Source of the DNA: an uncultured Bacilli bacterium
Lineage (GTDB): Bacteria; Bacillota_I; Bacilli_A; RFN20; CAG-826
Direction: 5' to 3'
Length of the DNA stretch: 64,000 bases
NCBI GenBank assembly: GCA_905236715.1
Contig: CAJOMQ010000002.1
Coordinates: forward strand, 1-64,000
Shown here in pieces: positions 28,578 through 38,460 of this stretch; the stretch's first letter is position 1; every line of letters begins with the position of its first letter. Under the pieces are notes generated by a model. The model saw nothing but the letters and a program-made list of their open reading frames with translations. It was not told where the DNA came from and made no database searches. Both the position numbers and the translations under genes were made by a program.

Positions 28578-29587
28578 GTGGAAGAAAAAATGATTAGAAA
28601 GTCGCAATTAACAGAAGAAAACAAGAAATTGAAAAGAAAATTATTTATTTGGAACATATCGGGGTAAGCATTAATTCTTCAGTTAAAGAAAAAGAAATCG
28701 CTGCGGAAAAGTTTTTAAATGAACATCCTGATTACAATCTTTATGAAGTTAGTGACACCATCAAAATCAATAGAGGAACCTTATACCACCACCTTTATAC
28801 AAGAGTGGAAAAACCTTGGTATGTTGAAAAGATGGAAACTTTATCAAAAGAGGTAATTGAAGTGTTTGAAGAATCTAAAAGACTATATGGTGCAGAAAAG
28901 ATAGTCCTCGCTCTGAAAAGAAAAGGGATTACAACTGACAAAAAAATGGTTCTAAAGATAATGAGGGAAAATAAGCTAGAGAAAGCCATCGTCGTTAAAA
29001 AGAAGAAACCCACTATTAATTCTTGGAAATATAAAAATTTTAAGGATTTAGTGAATAGAGATTTTAAACAAGAAGCACCAAATAAAGTTTGGACCAGCGA
29101 CTTTGCCGAAATAAAAGTTAGAGGAGTTAAATTCTATCTATGTATCATCTTGGATTTATATGCAAGAATGGTCGTTGGGTGGCGATTATCTCATAATAAA
29201 AACGAGAATTTAGCCATCAATACATTCAAGGATGCATTTGAAAAACGAAACGAACCTAGGGATTTGATTTTTCACTCGGATAGAGGAGCGGAATATACTT
29301 CCAATAATTTTAGAAAACTATTAGAAATGCTGGGTGTCCAACAATCATTTTCTAGGCCTGCTTCTCCAAATGATAATGCCTGTACCGAAGGTTTTATTTC
29401 TAGACTAAGAAGAGAAGAAATCAATGTCATCATTGAAAGATATGAAAATTCTATGGTGATGCGAGAGTATTTAAGTCAATATTTCAATTTCTATAACAAT
29501 AAAAGAATTCATACATTTAATAATGGTCTAACCCCAAAAGAAAAAGAGGATGAATATTACCAAAATCACCCTCAAAAACAGCCATAA
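28578..29587 (+). mobile_element. IS3-family element, 5'-truncated
   Basis: Only an orfA tail (VEEKMIRKSQLTEENKKLKRK) plus full-length orfB. Confidence 0.7.
28649..29587 (+). CDS. IS3-family transposase OrfB
   Basis: rve DDE: TSDFAE, FHSDRGAEYTS, DNACTEGFISRLRREE. Confidence 0.9.
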   Translation: MEHIGVSINSSVKEKEIAAEKFLNEHPDYNLYEVSDTIKINRGTLYHHLYTRVEKPWYVEKMETLSKEVIEVFEESKRLYGAEKIVLALKRKGITTDKKMVLKIMRENKLEKAIVVKKKKPTINSWKYKNFKDLVNRDFKQEAPNKVWTSDFAEIKVRGVKFYLCIILDLYARMVVGWRLSHNKNENLAINTFKDAFEKRNEPRDLIFHSDRGAEYTSNNFRKLLEMLGVQQSFSRPASPNDNACTEGFISRLRREEINVIIERYENSMVMREYLSQYFNFYNNKRIHTFNNGLTPKEKEDEYYQNHPQKQP

Positions 29588-29691
29588 TTTTTTATTTATC
29601 TATAAATAAAGCCGGAATCTATGTTCAATTCCGGCATACTGTACGTTTGGAAATGAGCGAAAGAAATAATACAATTTTCGTTTTCTTTGAA

Positions 29692-29723
29692 AAAATGGTA
29701 CAACACCAGGCAAAATGGTACAA
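29692..29723. repeat. Two AAAATGGTACAA repeats with exact 20-bp period
   Basis: AAAATGGTACAA at 29692-29703 and 29712-29723. Confidence 0.55.
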
Positions 29724-29724
29724 A

Positions 29725-30204
29725 CTAATTCTTAAAATTAGTTGTTGATAAAGGATAAAGTTTCTTAAAGATATCTATGTATTTATCTTCTTTTGAAGTC
29801 ATAGCCATGAATGTGCTATCAAATGCATCAATTTCCAAAACGGCTAGTGGGTGTTGTATTGTTGACTTATTATCGTCAAATAAATGCGGCCTAGGATGCT
29901 CATCGCCAATTCCCGGTAATTCTTCAACTAAAATCTTATCTAATGATATGGTTGAATAAAATAATGAAAATACGGCCCAAATCCATTGAACATCGTCTTT
30001 TTCCAGCCATGTCATGAGTTCTTTGTGAGTACAAATGAAGCATTCGGAGTTATTTGCAAGAAACAAATCAAATTCTTGATCAATGCTATAAGCTTCGATG
30101 TCTGTAACTAACCATTTATAATCATCTGGTATTTGAAGTTCTTTAAATAGCGACCTTAAATGAGTATAAGATTTACAATCATTAATAGAAATTAAACGTT
30201 TCAT
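29725..30204 (-). CDS. Hypothetical protein
   Basis: 159 aa ORF starting MKRLISINDCKSY. Confidence 0.55.
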   Translation of the reverse strand: MKRLISINDCKSYTHLRSLFKELQIPDDYKWLVTDIEAYSIDQEFDLFLANNSECFICTHKELMTWLEKDDVQWIWAVFSLFYSTISLDKILVEELPGIGDEHPRPHLFDDNKSTIQHPLAVLEIDAFDSTFMAMTSKEDKYIDIFKKLYPLSTTNFKN

Positions 30205-30283
30205 GTTTAAATCATATCATCTACTTTGATGATGAGTGAAATAAAAACAGTACTGACATTGTATCAATACTGTTGTTTGCATT

Positions 30284-30359
30284 TGGTTGCGGAGGGTGGA
30301 TTTGAACACACCGACCTCCAGGTTATGGGCCTGACGAGCTACCACTGCTCTACTCCGCG
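30284..30359 (-). tRNA. tRNA-fMet(CAT), initiator
   Basis: C1-A72 mismatch, CCCATAA loop, CCA end. Confidence 0.88.
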
Positions 30360-30377
30360 AGATTGTGGTAGCTCGTC
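30333..30377. repeat. 13-bp perfect inverted repeat GACGAGCTACCAC / GTGGTAGCTCGTC
   Basis: 30333-30345 (tRNA-fMet D-arm) and 30365-30377 (tRNA 5' leader). Confidence 0.85.
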
Positions 30378-30404
30378 GGCCACCAACACTGGAGTTAACA
30401 ATTT

Positions 30405-30581
30405 TTATTTGCGGTTTTTGCGTCGAGCGTTTTCACTCTTCACTTTTCTCTTAAGAGATTTCTTTAAGAAAAATTCTCTTTTACGAGCTTCTTGGATAGT
30501 TCCAGCTTTGTTAACTTGACGTTTAAATCTGCGTAATGCATCATCTAAACTTTCGTTTTCACGAACTACAGTCTTTGGCAT
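30405..30581 (-). CDS. rpsU: 30S ribosomal protein S21
   Basis: [31 protein letters not shown]. Confidence 0.95.
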   Translation of the reverse strand: MPKTVVRENESLDDALRRFKRQVNKAGTIQEARKREFFLKKSLKRKVKSENARRKNRK

Positions 30582-30688
30582 TGCTGTCACCACCTTTCCG
30601 CTTACTAAAAAGCGCCTTGTATATTAAAACACAGAGCGCCTTTTTATGTCAACCTTAATTATTAAATAATTCTCGGTTATTTATATGT

Positions 30689-31324
30689 TTATAAGATTTT
30701 TGTGCCGTTAGAAGTACCGATACGATTAGCGCCAGCTTCCACCATCGCTAATAGATCTTCATGGGTTCTCACTCCACCTGAGGCTTTCACGCCCATTTCT
30801 GGTCCGACAGTCTGACGCATTAGGGCCACATCGTGCACAGTGGCGCCTCCTGTAGAAAAGCCTGTACTTGTTTTGACAAAATCAGCACCTGCTTTTTTCG
30901 CGGCTAAACACGCTCTTACTTTTTCTTCATCGGTTAATAAGCAAGTCTCGATAATTACTTTAAGAATTCTGGAACCGGCGACTGATTTTAATTCACGAAT
31001 TTCTTCTTGTACATAATCATCATGTCCGGCTTTTAACATACCGACATTAATAACCATATCAATTTCATCGGCTCCTTCTTTGATGGCTAATTGGGCTTCT
31101 TCAATTTTGGTTTTTGTTAAATTCATTCCCAAAGGGAATCCAATGACCGTGCAGACTTTGACATCACTATCTTTTAAGCATTGTGCCGCTAAAGGGACAT
31201 AGGCAGGATTTACACAGACCGACATAAAAGAAAATTGTTTGGCTTCTTCACAAAGTTTGACAATTTGTTCTGGTGTGGCATCTTGTTTTAAAAGGGTATG
31301 ATCAATTAATTTGTTATATTGCAT
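30689..31324 (-). CDS. deoC: Deoxyribose-phosphate aldolase
   Basis: [29 protein letters not shown]. Confidence 0.95.
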   Translation of the reverse strand: MQYNKLIDHTLLKQDATPEQIVKLCEEAKQFSFMSVCVNPAYVPLAAQCLKDSDVKVCTVIGFPLGMNLTKTKIEEAQLAIKEGADEIDMVINVGMLKAGHDDYVQEEIRELKSVAGSRILKVIIETCLLTDEEKVRACLAAKKAGADFVKTSTGFSTGGATVHDVALMRQTVGPEMGVKASGGVRTHEDLLAMVEAGANRIGTSNGTKIL

Positions 31325-31379
31325 AAAATTATCCTCTTTCCCATTATAACAAAAAAGAAAAGGTCTAACGACCTAATCT

Positions 31380-31637
31380 TTATTCTTGCTCGGCTTTTTT
31401 GCTGGCTTTCTTGGCTGGCGCTTTTTTCGCGGGAGCTTTTTTGGGTTCTTCTTTAACAACTTTACCGTTTAAATAAACAGGTTTGCCATTATAATAACCA
31501 CATTTTGGACATACTTGGTGAGATTTAATCATTTCACCACAATGTGAACAGGTCACAAGACCAGTAACATTTAATTTGAAATGGGTACGTCTTAATCTTT
31601 TTCTTGTTTTGCTAATTCGTCTTTGTGGGACTGCCAT
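31380..31637 (-). CDS. rpmF: 50S ribosomal protein L32 with Lys/Ala-rich C-terminal extension
   Basis: [26 protein letters not shown]...CPKC. Confidence 0.92.
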   Translation of the reverse strand: MAVPQRRISKTRKRLRRTHFKLNVTGLVTCSHCGEMIKSHQVCPKCGYYNGKPVYLNGKVVKEEPKKAPAKKAPAKKASKKAEQE

Positions 31638-31730
31638 AGGGGTTTCCTCCTTGTTTACAACGCTACTAATTATATTAGTTGGTCAAGACTAGTGTCAATA
31701 CTTTTTAGACAAGTTATAAATAAACGCAAT

Positions 31731-33008
31731 TTATTTAGATATAATCATACTTTTTTGTAGTTTGATTTTTATTTTTTGGCCAATTTTTTGTTCATTATCC
31801 GCGATTTTAACATCAATATAGTTGCTTGTGTGGCCAATGTTATAACCACCATCGTATTTCTCAATTAATACTTCAACTTCTTTATCAATGAATTTATCAG
31901 TGTAATTGTTCCATAATTCCTGACTGAGCTTAAGTAATGTGTCCACGCGTTGAGCTTTAATTTCTGGTTTAATTTGATCAGGCATATAAAATGCTTTGGT
32001 ATTTTCTCTTGCGGAAAAAGGGAAAACATGAAGCATATGGAAGCCACATTGTTTGATGAAAGTCACGGTTTCATTAAATTCTTCTTCTGTTTCACCGGGG
32101 AAACCGACAATAACGTCTGTCGTTAAAGCAATATCGGGATTTGCTTGTTTGATTTTATCAATTTTATTTAAAAATTCTTCGGGATTATATTTTCTATTCA
32201 TTCTTTCTAAGACGGTTTTTGAACCCGATTGAATAGGAATATGGAGATGTTTTGCTAAACAATCATTATCTTTTATTAATTGAATTAATTTGTCATCAAT
32301 TTCACTTTCTTCTATAGAAGATATTCTTAATCCTTGGATATGAGGAATTTGGCATAATTCTTCCACTAAGTCAGAAAAAGAAGTGTTTTGTAAATCTTGT
32401 CCATAGCCACCGACATGAATACCGGTTAAAACAATTTCTGGATATCCTTTTTCCACTAAATAGGTGGCTTCTTTGATGACGTCTTCTTTATTTCTACTAC
32501 GCATTTTTCCTCTTCTTAAAGGAATCAAACAATATGAGCAAAAATTATCACAGCCATCTTGAATTTTTAAATAAGCACGGACATTTTCACAAAAAGAAGT
32601 GATGCCCATCTCTTCGTATTGAAAACGACGGGTGTTTTGGTCCACTTTTATTATTTGTTTTCCATTGGTTTTAAATTCATTAATAAGAGACACTATTTCA
32701 TTGCGATGATTAGTGCCTATGATGATGTTGGCCTGAATATCATTAACAATATAAGAAGCATTTCCTTGTGAATAACAGCCCATCACCACACTGATAGCGT
32801 GGGGGTTTTGTTTCATCATTTTACGAATGTGTTGGCGGGATTTTTGATCTGCAGTCGCAGTAACACTACAAGTGTTAATAACCACCACATCCGCTTCCTC
32901 TTTGTTACATTCTTCCCATCCTTGACGATTAAAAGCATCTCGCAAAGAGGCACATTCATAAGAATTAACCTTGCATCCTAAAGAAATAATTTTATATTTC
33001 ATATTCAT
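31731..33008 (-). CDS. mtaB: tRNA t6A37 methylthiotransferase MtaB
   Basis: KIISLGCKVNSYE; CDNFCSYCLIP. Confidence 0.93.
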   Translation of the reverse strand: MNMKYKIISLGCKVNSYECASLRDAFNRQGWEECNKEEADVVVINTCSVTATADQKSRQHIRKMMKQNPHAISVVMGCYSQGNASYIVNDIQANIIIGTNHRNEIVSLINEFKTNGKQIIKVDQNTRRFQYEEMGITSFCENVRAYLKIQDGCDNFCSYCLIPLRRGKMRSRNKEDVIKEATYLVEKGYPEIVLTGIHVGGYGQDLQNTSFSDLVEELCQIPHIQGLRISSIEESEIDDKLIQLIKDNDCLAKHLHIPIQSGSKTVLERMNRKYNPEEFLNKIDKIKQANPDIALTTDVIVGFPGETEEEFNETVTFIKQCGFHMLHVFPFSARENTKAFYMPDQIKPEIKAQRVDTLLKLSQELWNNYTDKFIDKEVEVLIEKYDGGYNIGHTSNYIDVKIADNEQKIGQKIKIKLQKSMIISK

Positions 33009-33763
33009 TTATTTTTCTTGATTAAATCCAACATTTTGGATGAAATAAAGCCATTATCATATAAAGATTGAATAAAACCTTCTCTATCATTAGCGAAAAA
33101 TTTATCAATGACAGGTGTGATTCTTTCTAACATATGACTTGTCGTTGGACGTTTTAGATATTTATCAAATAAAACAATTTTAATATCGAGTCTACCTTGG
33201 GCATTGACGATATAAATCGTATTTGTGTCGTAATGGAAATAAGCTACTTCTTTACCATTGGTTCCCACTTTGACGAGGTGAGTGAAAAACGAATTAAATA
33301 AATCTGGACCATATAAATCAAAAGGATCAATACATGAATTGACAAAATTATCCTGCAAATTACTATATGGCTCGCTTAAAAGTTTTAATGGTTCGTTCGT
33401 GTAAATTTGATTTAAAGCACGTGGAAAAAACGGGATATAAATCTTCATGTTATTACTGGAAAAGTATGGTAAATCAACAAGTCTTTCTTTTAATGAATCA
33501 AGGAAGGCTGGAACATCTTGTTTTTGTTGATATTCATCAAGTGATTTAACTTCCGCTTCGATGGTTTGTTTGTTTAATAAACCAGTAATAATAATATTGG
33601 CCCGCATAATATTAAAATCATTGCCTTCACTATCGTATAAGAAAGAGAATTTGTTTATTTTACCGAGCTCATGACGGTGTTCCATGAAAAAAGAAAATTC
33701 TTCGGTATTTTCAATACCTTTTCTTTCTTTTTGTTTGGCTTCTAATAATTCAAATAAGTTCAT
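33005..33763 (-). CDS. Hypothetical protein
   Basis: 252 aa, tightly linked to mtaB/rsmE. Confidence 0.6.
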   Translation of the reverse strand: MNLFELLEAKQKERKGIENTEEFSFFMEHRHELGKINKFSFLYDSEGNDFNIMRANIIITGLLNKQTIEAEVKSLDEYQQKQDVPAFLDSLKERLVDLPYFSSNNMKIYIPFFPRALNQIYTNEPLKLLSEPYSNLQDNFVNSCIDPFDLYGPDLFNSFFTHLVKVGTNGKEVAYFHYDTNTIYIVNAQGRLDIKIVLFDKYLKRPTTSHMLERITPVIDKFFANDREGFIQSLYDNGFISSKMLDLIKKNK

Positions 33764-33764
33764 A

Positions 33765-34481
33765 TTATTTTTCTAACATAAATCCGGCAACGCTTAAAGC
33801 ATATATTGCCGCGGTTTCACTTCTTAAAATACGTTTTCCTAACGAAACAGGTTTAAATTTTAGAATATTTCCAATATATTCGGCTTCAGAAGGAGAAAAT
33901 CCTCCTTCGGGACCCACTAAAAAGGAAACGCTTTTATGACAATCTAACAATGCATCAAAAAGGTTTGTAGTATTTCCAGCTTCTTTTTCATATGCAAAAA
34001 GATTTAAATCACATAATAATTCTGGTTTAATTTCTTTTATTGTATAAACACCGATGATTTCTGGAATGACAGAGCGATGAGATTGTTCGCTAGCTTCTTT
34101 AGCAATCTTTTGAAATCTTTCCAATTTGCGATTAATTTCTTTTTCATCCCATTTCACCACACAGCGTTCTGTAGATAATAAAACAATCCGTTTTACTCCT
34201 AATTCAGTGGCTTTTTGGACCACTAAATCAATCTTATCTCCTTTCGCAAGGGCATAAAATAATGTCACATCATAAGGTATTTCACTATTTGTGGATAAGG
34301 GATGATTTATTTTTATATCAAAAGAAGAAAAAGAAATGATGGAAGCATTATAAACGATGCCGTTAATAACGACTTCGATTTTATCACCAATTTTCATTCT
34401 CATTACATGAGATATATGATGTATATCCTCATCACTAAGAATTATTTTTTGATCATTTAATTGTGCAAAATATCTTTGCAT
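33765..34481 (-). CDS. rsmE: 16S rRNA m3U1498 methyltransferase RsmE
   Basis: HVMRMKIGD; LVGPEGGFS; LGKRILRSETA. Confidence 0.93.
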   Translation of the reverse strand: MQRYFAQLNDQKIILSDEDIHHISHVMRMKIGDKIEVVINGIVYNASIISFSSFDIKINHPLSTNSEIPYDVTLFYALAKGDKIDLVVQKATELGVKRIVLLSTERCVVKWDEKEINRKLERFQKIAKEASEQSHRSVIPEIIGVYTIKEIKPELLCDLNLFAYEKEAGNTTNLFDALLDCHKSVSFLVGPEGGFSPSEAEYIGNILKFKPVSLGKRILRSETAAIYALSVAGFMLEK

Positions 34482-34921
34482 TAACGGACAAATTCTCCTT
34501 TACCATCTTTTAGATTTGGCAAGAATAAAGCAATAACACCAAATAAAATATTGATGAAATATGAGATAAATAAGGGGATTAAAAAGCTCCATAAAGCCGG
34601 CATCTTAGCGGCAAAAAATAAAATACATCCTAATCCACCGATAAAAAGAAGATTAGAAATTAACCAAATAAATCCCGCTCTTAAATATTTCATATAGAAA
34701 AATTGGATGCCAAAAGGACCTAACAAGCTGGAAAATAGACAAATAAGTGATCTTCTAACTGGTTTAAATTCCTTAAATTCGGGATTTTTTAAATCTATTT
34801 CGCTAGTAATTTCAACGGTTTCACTACTGACACCTTCTAGTGGTTTTAAAGTCCCACAAATAGGACACATATCTTTATCAAATTTAGTAATTCTGGCTCC
34901 ACAATTTTTACAATTTGGCAT
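34481..34921 (-). CDS. Zinc-ribbon TM2-like membrane protein
   Basis: MPNCKNCGARITKFDKDMCPICG; TM segments. Confidence 0.65.
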   Translation of the reverse strand: MPNCKNCGARITKFDKDMCPICGTLKPLEGVSSETVEITSEIDLKNPEFKEFKPVRRSLICLFSSLLGPFGIQFFYMKYLRAGFIWLISNLLFIGGLGCILFFAAKMPALWSFLIPLFISYFINILFGVIALFLPNLKDGKGEFVR

Positions 34922-35043
34922 ATGATACCTCAAACTTTCATTGTTGCTGTTATTTAATATTTTACCCAATTATCCTTTAAAAGGATAGAAAAACAAAATT
35001 AAAAAAATAATATCGGGAAATAATTAAATAAAAATAGGTTAAT

Positions 35044-35718
35044 TTATTTTTTCAGAGATTTGAAAAGAATTAAATCTTCCATTGTGGTAATTTTAAAGTT
35101 TCTTTTTGATCCTTTTACCAAGTGAATATCAAACCCACTTTCGAAAACTAATTTACAATCATCAGTGATTTCAAAATCCTGATTTTTTAACGATTGTGCA
35201 TGTTTGATGATGTCATATTTAAATGTCTGTGGGGTTTGTTCTAAAAACATTTCACTACGATTGGGAATATCATTGATAAAGTCGTTGACCGAATGCACCA
35301 CGGTATCAACTGACGGAATCGCTGTCACTACTGCACCATATTTTTGACATTCAAGAATATTATCAGTAATGATTTCTTCACTCACTAATGGGCGAGCACT
35401 ATCGTGAATGATAATAACATCATTGGGATTAGCACTAATAGCGTGCAGCCCATTTTCCACCGATTCACTACGCGTAGCTCCACCAGGAACAATATCAATG
35501 ACTTTATCAAATGATTCTTCTAAACACCACTGTCTAACAAAATCGACATAATCTTTATTGGTGACGATATAGATTTGATCAACTAAATTATGTTCTTGAA
35601 AAGTTCTCACAGAATAAAACATTAATGGGGTTCCATCGACATCCAAAAATTGTTTTGGGACATCCGTTTTTCCCATTCTGGTTCCATTTCCACTAGCAAG
35701 AATAAGAGCGATATTCAT
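35044..35718 (-). CDS. ispD: 2-C-methyl-D-erythritol 4-phosphate cytidylyltransferase
   Basis: ALILASGNGTRMGKTDVPKQF; HDSARPLV. Confidence 0.92.
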   Translation of the reverse strand: MNIALILASGNGTRMGKTDVPKQFLDVDGTPLMFYSVRTFQEHNLVDQIYIVTNKDYVDFVRQWCLEESFDKVIDIVPGGATRSESVENGLHAISANPNDVIIIHDSARPLVSEEIITDNILECQKYGAVVTAIPSVDTVVHSVNDFINDIPNRSEMFLEQTPQTFKYDIIKHAQSLKNQDFEITDDCKLVFESGFDIHLVKGSKRNFKITTMEDLILFKSLKK

Positions 35719-35877
35719 TTTCTTCTTTTCAATAAATTTTCTATTTCTTAAATCATAATACAATTTTATTGAAGGACATAAAACTTTATTTTTGGACGCC
35801 GGACACTTCTAACCAATTGAGTATTTATTTTAAGAAATAATCGTGTATAATATTGCAAGTGTCGCAAAACACCAGGT

Positions 35878-35954
35878 GGACCGCTAACTCAATTGGTTAG
35901 AGTGGTCGGCCCATAACCGATATGTTTCGGGTTCAAGTCCTGAGCGGTCCACCA
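35878..35954 (+). tRNA. tRNA with CAT anticodon (likely tRNA-Ile2, lysidine type)
   Basis: GGACCGC/GCGGTCC, loop CCCATAA, CCA. Confidence 0.8.
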
Positions 35955-35966
35955 AACCATTTAAAA

Positions 35967-36057
35967 GGAGAATTACCCAAGCGGTTGAAGGGGTCGGTCT
36001 TGAAAACCGATAGGGGATGCAAGTCCCGCTGGAGTTCGAATCTCCAATTCTCCGCCA
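35967..36057 (+). tRNA. tRNA-Ser(TGA)
   Basis: Class II tRNA with variable arm, loop CTTGAAA. Confidence 0.88.
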
Positions 36058-36071
36058 AAAACGAAAAAAAA

Positions 36072-36104
36072 ACACCTTAATGGTGTTTATTTTTATATTT
36101 TTTT
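36072..36104 (+). terminator. Terminator after tRNA-Ser
   Basis: ACACC-TTAAT-GGTGT followed by T-rich run. Confidence 0.6.
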
Positions 36105-36111
36105 GAATTAA

Positions 36112-36393
36112 TTAAACATCAATCGCGTTATCTTTATCGATTTTGGTTTCTTTCTTTTCATCTTCTTCATCTTTGAAAGTATCACAAGCGGCTTTACCAA
36201 GGGATTGGCCAGCGGATCCAAAAGATTTACCGGTTTCACTCCAAACTTCTTTTAATTTGGAATTACCATTCTCATCCACTTTTTCTTCGTCATCAAAAGT
36301 GACTTTTCCAGTTGTCCAAAGGGCTTTACCAAAATTTTTAAAAGCACGTCCTGTTTTTTTACCAAAATCTTTCCAACTATCTTTCTTTGACAT
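36112..36393 (-). CDS. Small charged hypothetical protein
   Basis: MSKKDSWKDFGKKTGRAFKNFGKALW; SD GGGAG. Confidence 0.6.
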   Translation of the reverse strand: MSKKDSWKDFGKKTGRAFKNFGKALWTTGKVTFDDEEKVDENGNSKLKEVWSETGKSFGSAGQSLGKAACDTFKDEEDEKKETKIDKDNAIDV

Positions 36394-37264
36394 TTTCATT
36401 CTCCCAATATAAGGCGCCATTTATAAAATGTTTACTCCAAGCCTTTTCACTATGTCCCATATTATTATCCACCACTAATTTGATATGGTTATCATCATAT
36501 CCAATATCTTTGAGATAATTATACATTTTGATTGTACCGGGTAATATCTTTATGTCTAAATCTTTATTTCCGGAATAAAAATAGAATTTTTGTTCATTAA
36601 TGGTAAATGGGCGATTTTTAATTTCATCTCGATATTCTCTTTGTTTTAAAACAAAGAATGCAGGTGAAAACACGAGAGCGAAAGAGAAAATCTCGGGATG
36701 TAAAGAGACAATGTCAAAGGAACATAAACCACCCATTGAACTACCTCCAAAGGCGGTATGATTTCTATCTGGCAAAGTTTTGAAATATTTATCCACAAGT
36801 GGTTTTAAAGTATTGATGATAAAATCGGCATATTGTTCACCATGTGTTTCAAAACTGACATTTCTTCTCGTTTTAATATGCGCTTTTGTTATCGTATATT
36901 CTTTCATGCGGTTATAGGGATTTTTGGGGCAATCAATACCCGCGATAATGAAAGATTGATGACCACTTTTAATTAGTGCATGCATATGTTCATCAATATC
37001 CCATTCACCATAGGCGGTCAGATATTTATCAACAGCGTTTTGTACATCGCTCATATACATAACAGGAAAAGACTTTTGCCCATCATAATCTTCTGGTAAA
37101 TAAACACGGGCCATCCGCTTTGTTTCAAAAGGGAGTCCAGTGTCAATTTCAAAATTATACAAAGCCCCATATTTAATAGCGTTTGGGACACCAGTGTATT
37201 TGACAAAAGGACCAATTTGCGATGGATATGAGTTTGTTTTCACATAAAAAGTATAACTTTTCAT
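36377..37264 (-). CDS. Putative esterase (esterase D/Fes-like)
   Basis: FGGSSMGGLCSF; MGHSEKAW. Confidence 0.8.
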   Translation of the reverse strand: MKSYTFYVKTNSYPSQIGPFVKYTGVPNAIKYGALYNFEIDTGLPFETKRMARVYLPEDYDGQKSFPVMYMSDVQNAVDKYLTAYGEWDIDEHMHALIKSGHQSFIIAGIDCPKNPYNRMKEYTITKAHIKTRRNVSFETHGEQYADFIINTLKPLVDKYFKTLPDRNHTAFGGSSMGGLCSFDIVSLHPEIFSFALVFSPAFFVLKQREYRDEIKNRPFTINEQKFYFYSGNKDLDIKILPGTIKMYNYLKDIGYDDNHIKLVVDNNMGHSEKAWSKHFINGALYWENENVKER

Positions 37265-37337
37265 ATTGTAATTCAAAATAAAAATGTGTATTCTTTTTTA
37301 TGCCGCGTTTGAATAATATGAAAGACAAGGCACAAAT

Positions 37338-37413
37338 GGGTCTGTAACTCAGCTGGGAGAGTACCTGATTTGCATTCAGGAAGTCGAGAGTTCGAGCCTC
37401 TTCAGATCCACCA
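37338..37413 (+). tRNA. tRNA-Ala(TGC)
   Basis: G3-U70, loop TTTGCAT, CCA. Confidence 0.88.
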
Positions 37414-37416
37414 CTT

Positions 37417-37493
37417 GGCTGAGTAGCTCAGTTGGCTAGAGCAGGAAGTTCATACCTTCAAGGTCGCTGGTTCAAGTCCGGCCTCAGCTACCA
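37417..37493 (+). tRNA. tRNA-Met(CAT), elongator-like
   Basis: loop TTCATAC, CCA. Confidence 0.82.
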
Positions 37494-37527
37494 AATTGAA
37501 TATTAGGATTGATTAAATCAATCCTTT

Positions 37528-38301
37528 TTATTTTGCTTTCCCTTTCTTAAAAACGACATAATGCTGCTCGATGTATGTTAAATCAGAAAATAAACGGCTC
37601 CACCATATGGAAATACGTTTTCTGTTGAATTCATAATTCTTGGATTCTTTACGAACAGTTTTTGGAGCGAATTGCAAAGGTCCGATATGTGGATTATCTA
37701 AAAAATCCCATTCCTTCGTTTGAATGTATCGTAAAACTTGTTCACGCGATACCACAGTCGCCACTTTGTTTGGTTCGTAATGGAAAATATAATCCGCGAC
37801 AATGCCATCTGTGGCTTTGCCATCAAAGGTGACCTTTTCAATGACTTTTTGGATGATTGTTTTATCGGCGTTCATCTTTTCGTTGAATTTTTTCACGATT
37901 TCTGGGCAATATTCCACTGCGGTACTTTGACGGAACACTCTTTCACCGCTTCCATCTAAGGTATTGTCACCCCAGAATAGATAGCGCATTAAATTGAGTG
38001 CTTCATTATCAACTCCAAGTGAAGATAGAAAAGCGATAAAACTTTCTAAATTTTCTTCGTGTAAGGTGTGGGAATCACCGGTTTTCATTGAAATGAATTT
38101 CTTTTCACCTTTATAAATGACATAGAAATCGGGTTTACGAAAATCGTTGATAATCTCACTCCTTACTATTTCTTCATCGTCTAATTCGCCGTAGATCGCT
38201 CTCATAAAAGCGCGAGCGTCTTTGTGCATATCTTTTATTTTGGTGCCATCAAGAAGATAGACGAATGTTTTTTCTTGATAACGTCCTAAATTGTAACCCA
38301 T
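37528..38301 (-). CDS. Hypothetical protein, possible PD-(D/E)xK-like fold
   Basis: RKPDFYVIYKGEKKFISMKTGDS. Confidence 0.45.
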   Translation of the reverse strand: MGYNLGRYQEKTFVYLLDGTKIKDMHKDARAFMRAIYGELDDEEIVRSEIINDFRKPDFYVIYKGEKKFISMKTGDSHTLHEENLESFIAFLSSLGVDNEALNLMRYLFWGDNTLDGSGERVFRQSTAVEYCPEIVKKFNEKMNADKTIIQKVIEKVTFDGKATDGIVADYIFHYEPNKVATVVSREQVLRYIQTKEWDFLDNPHIGPLQFAPKTVRKESKNYEFNRKRISIWWSRLFSDLTYIEQHYVVFKKGKAK

Positions 38302-38460
38302 AATTTTTTACCTCCTTTTGGGTTTTCTCTACTAATTTAATAGGGAGGAAAATGGCAAATTTACCAAAAATTTTTTTATTTTTTTATTTTTTTAATGAGT
38401 TACAACAAAGTTGTAAAAAAAATCGAGATTTTTCTCGATTCTTCTTTTCTTAAAGATTAA

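Noticed and set aside
28795-29013. Minus-strand ORF inside IS3 orfB
   Set aside because: Antisense to an intact transposase with clear DDE motifs.
30226-30519. ORF through tRNA-fMet and antisense rpsU
   Set aside because: Overlaps a tRNA and a ribosomal protein gene; no independent coding support.
35884-36075. Minus-strand ORF (RRIGDSNSSGTCIPYRFSRP...)
   Set aside because: Antisense translation of tRNA-CAT and tRNA-Ser genes.
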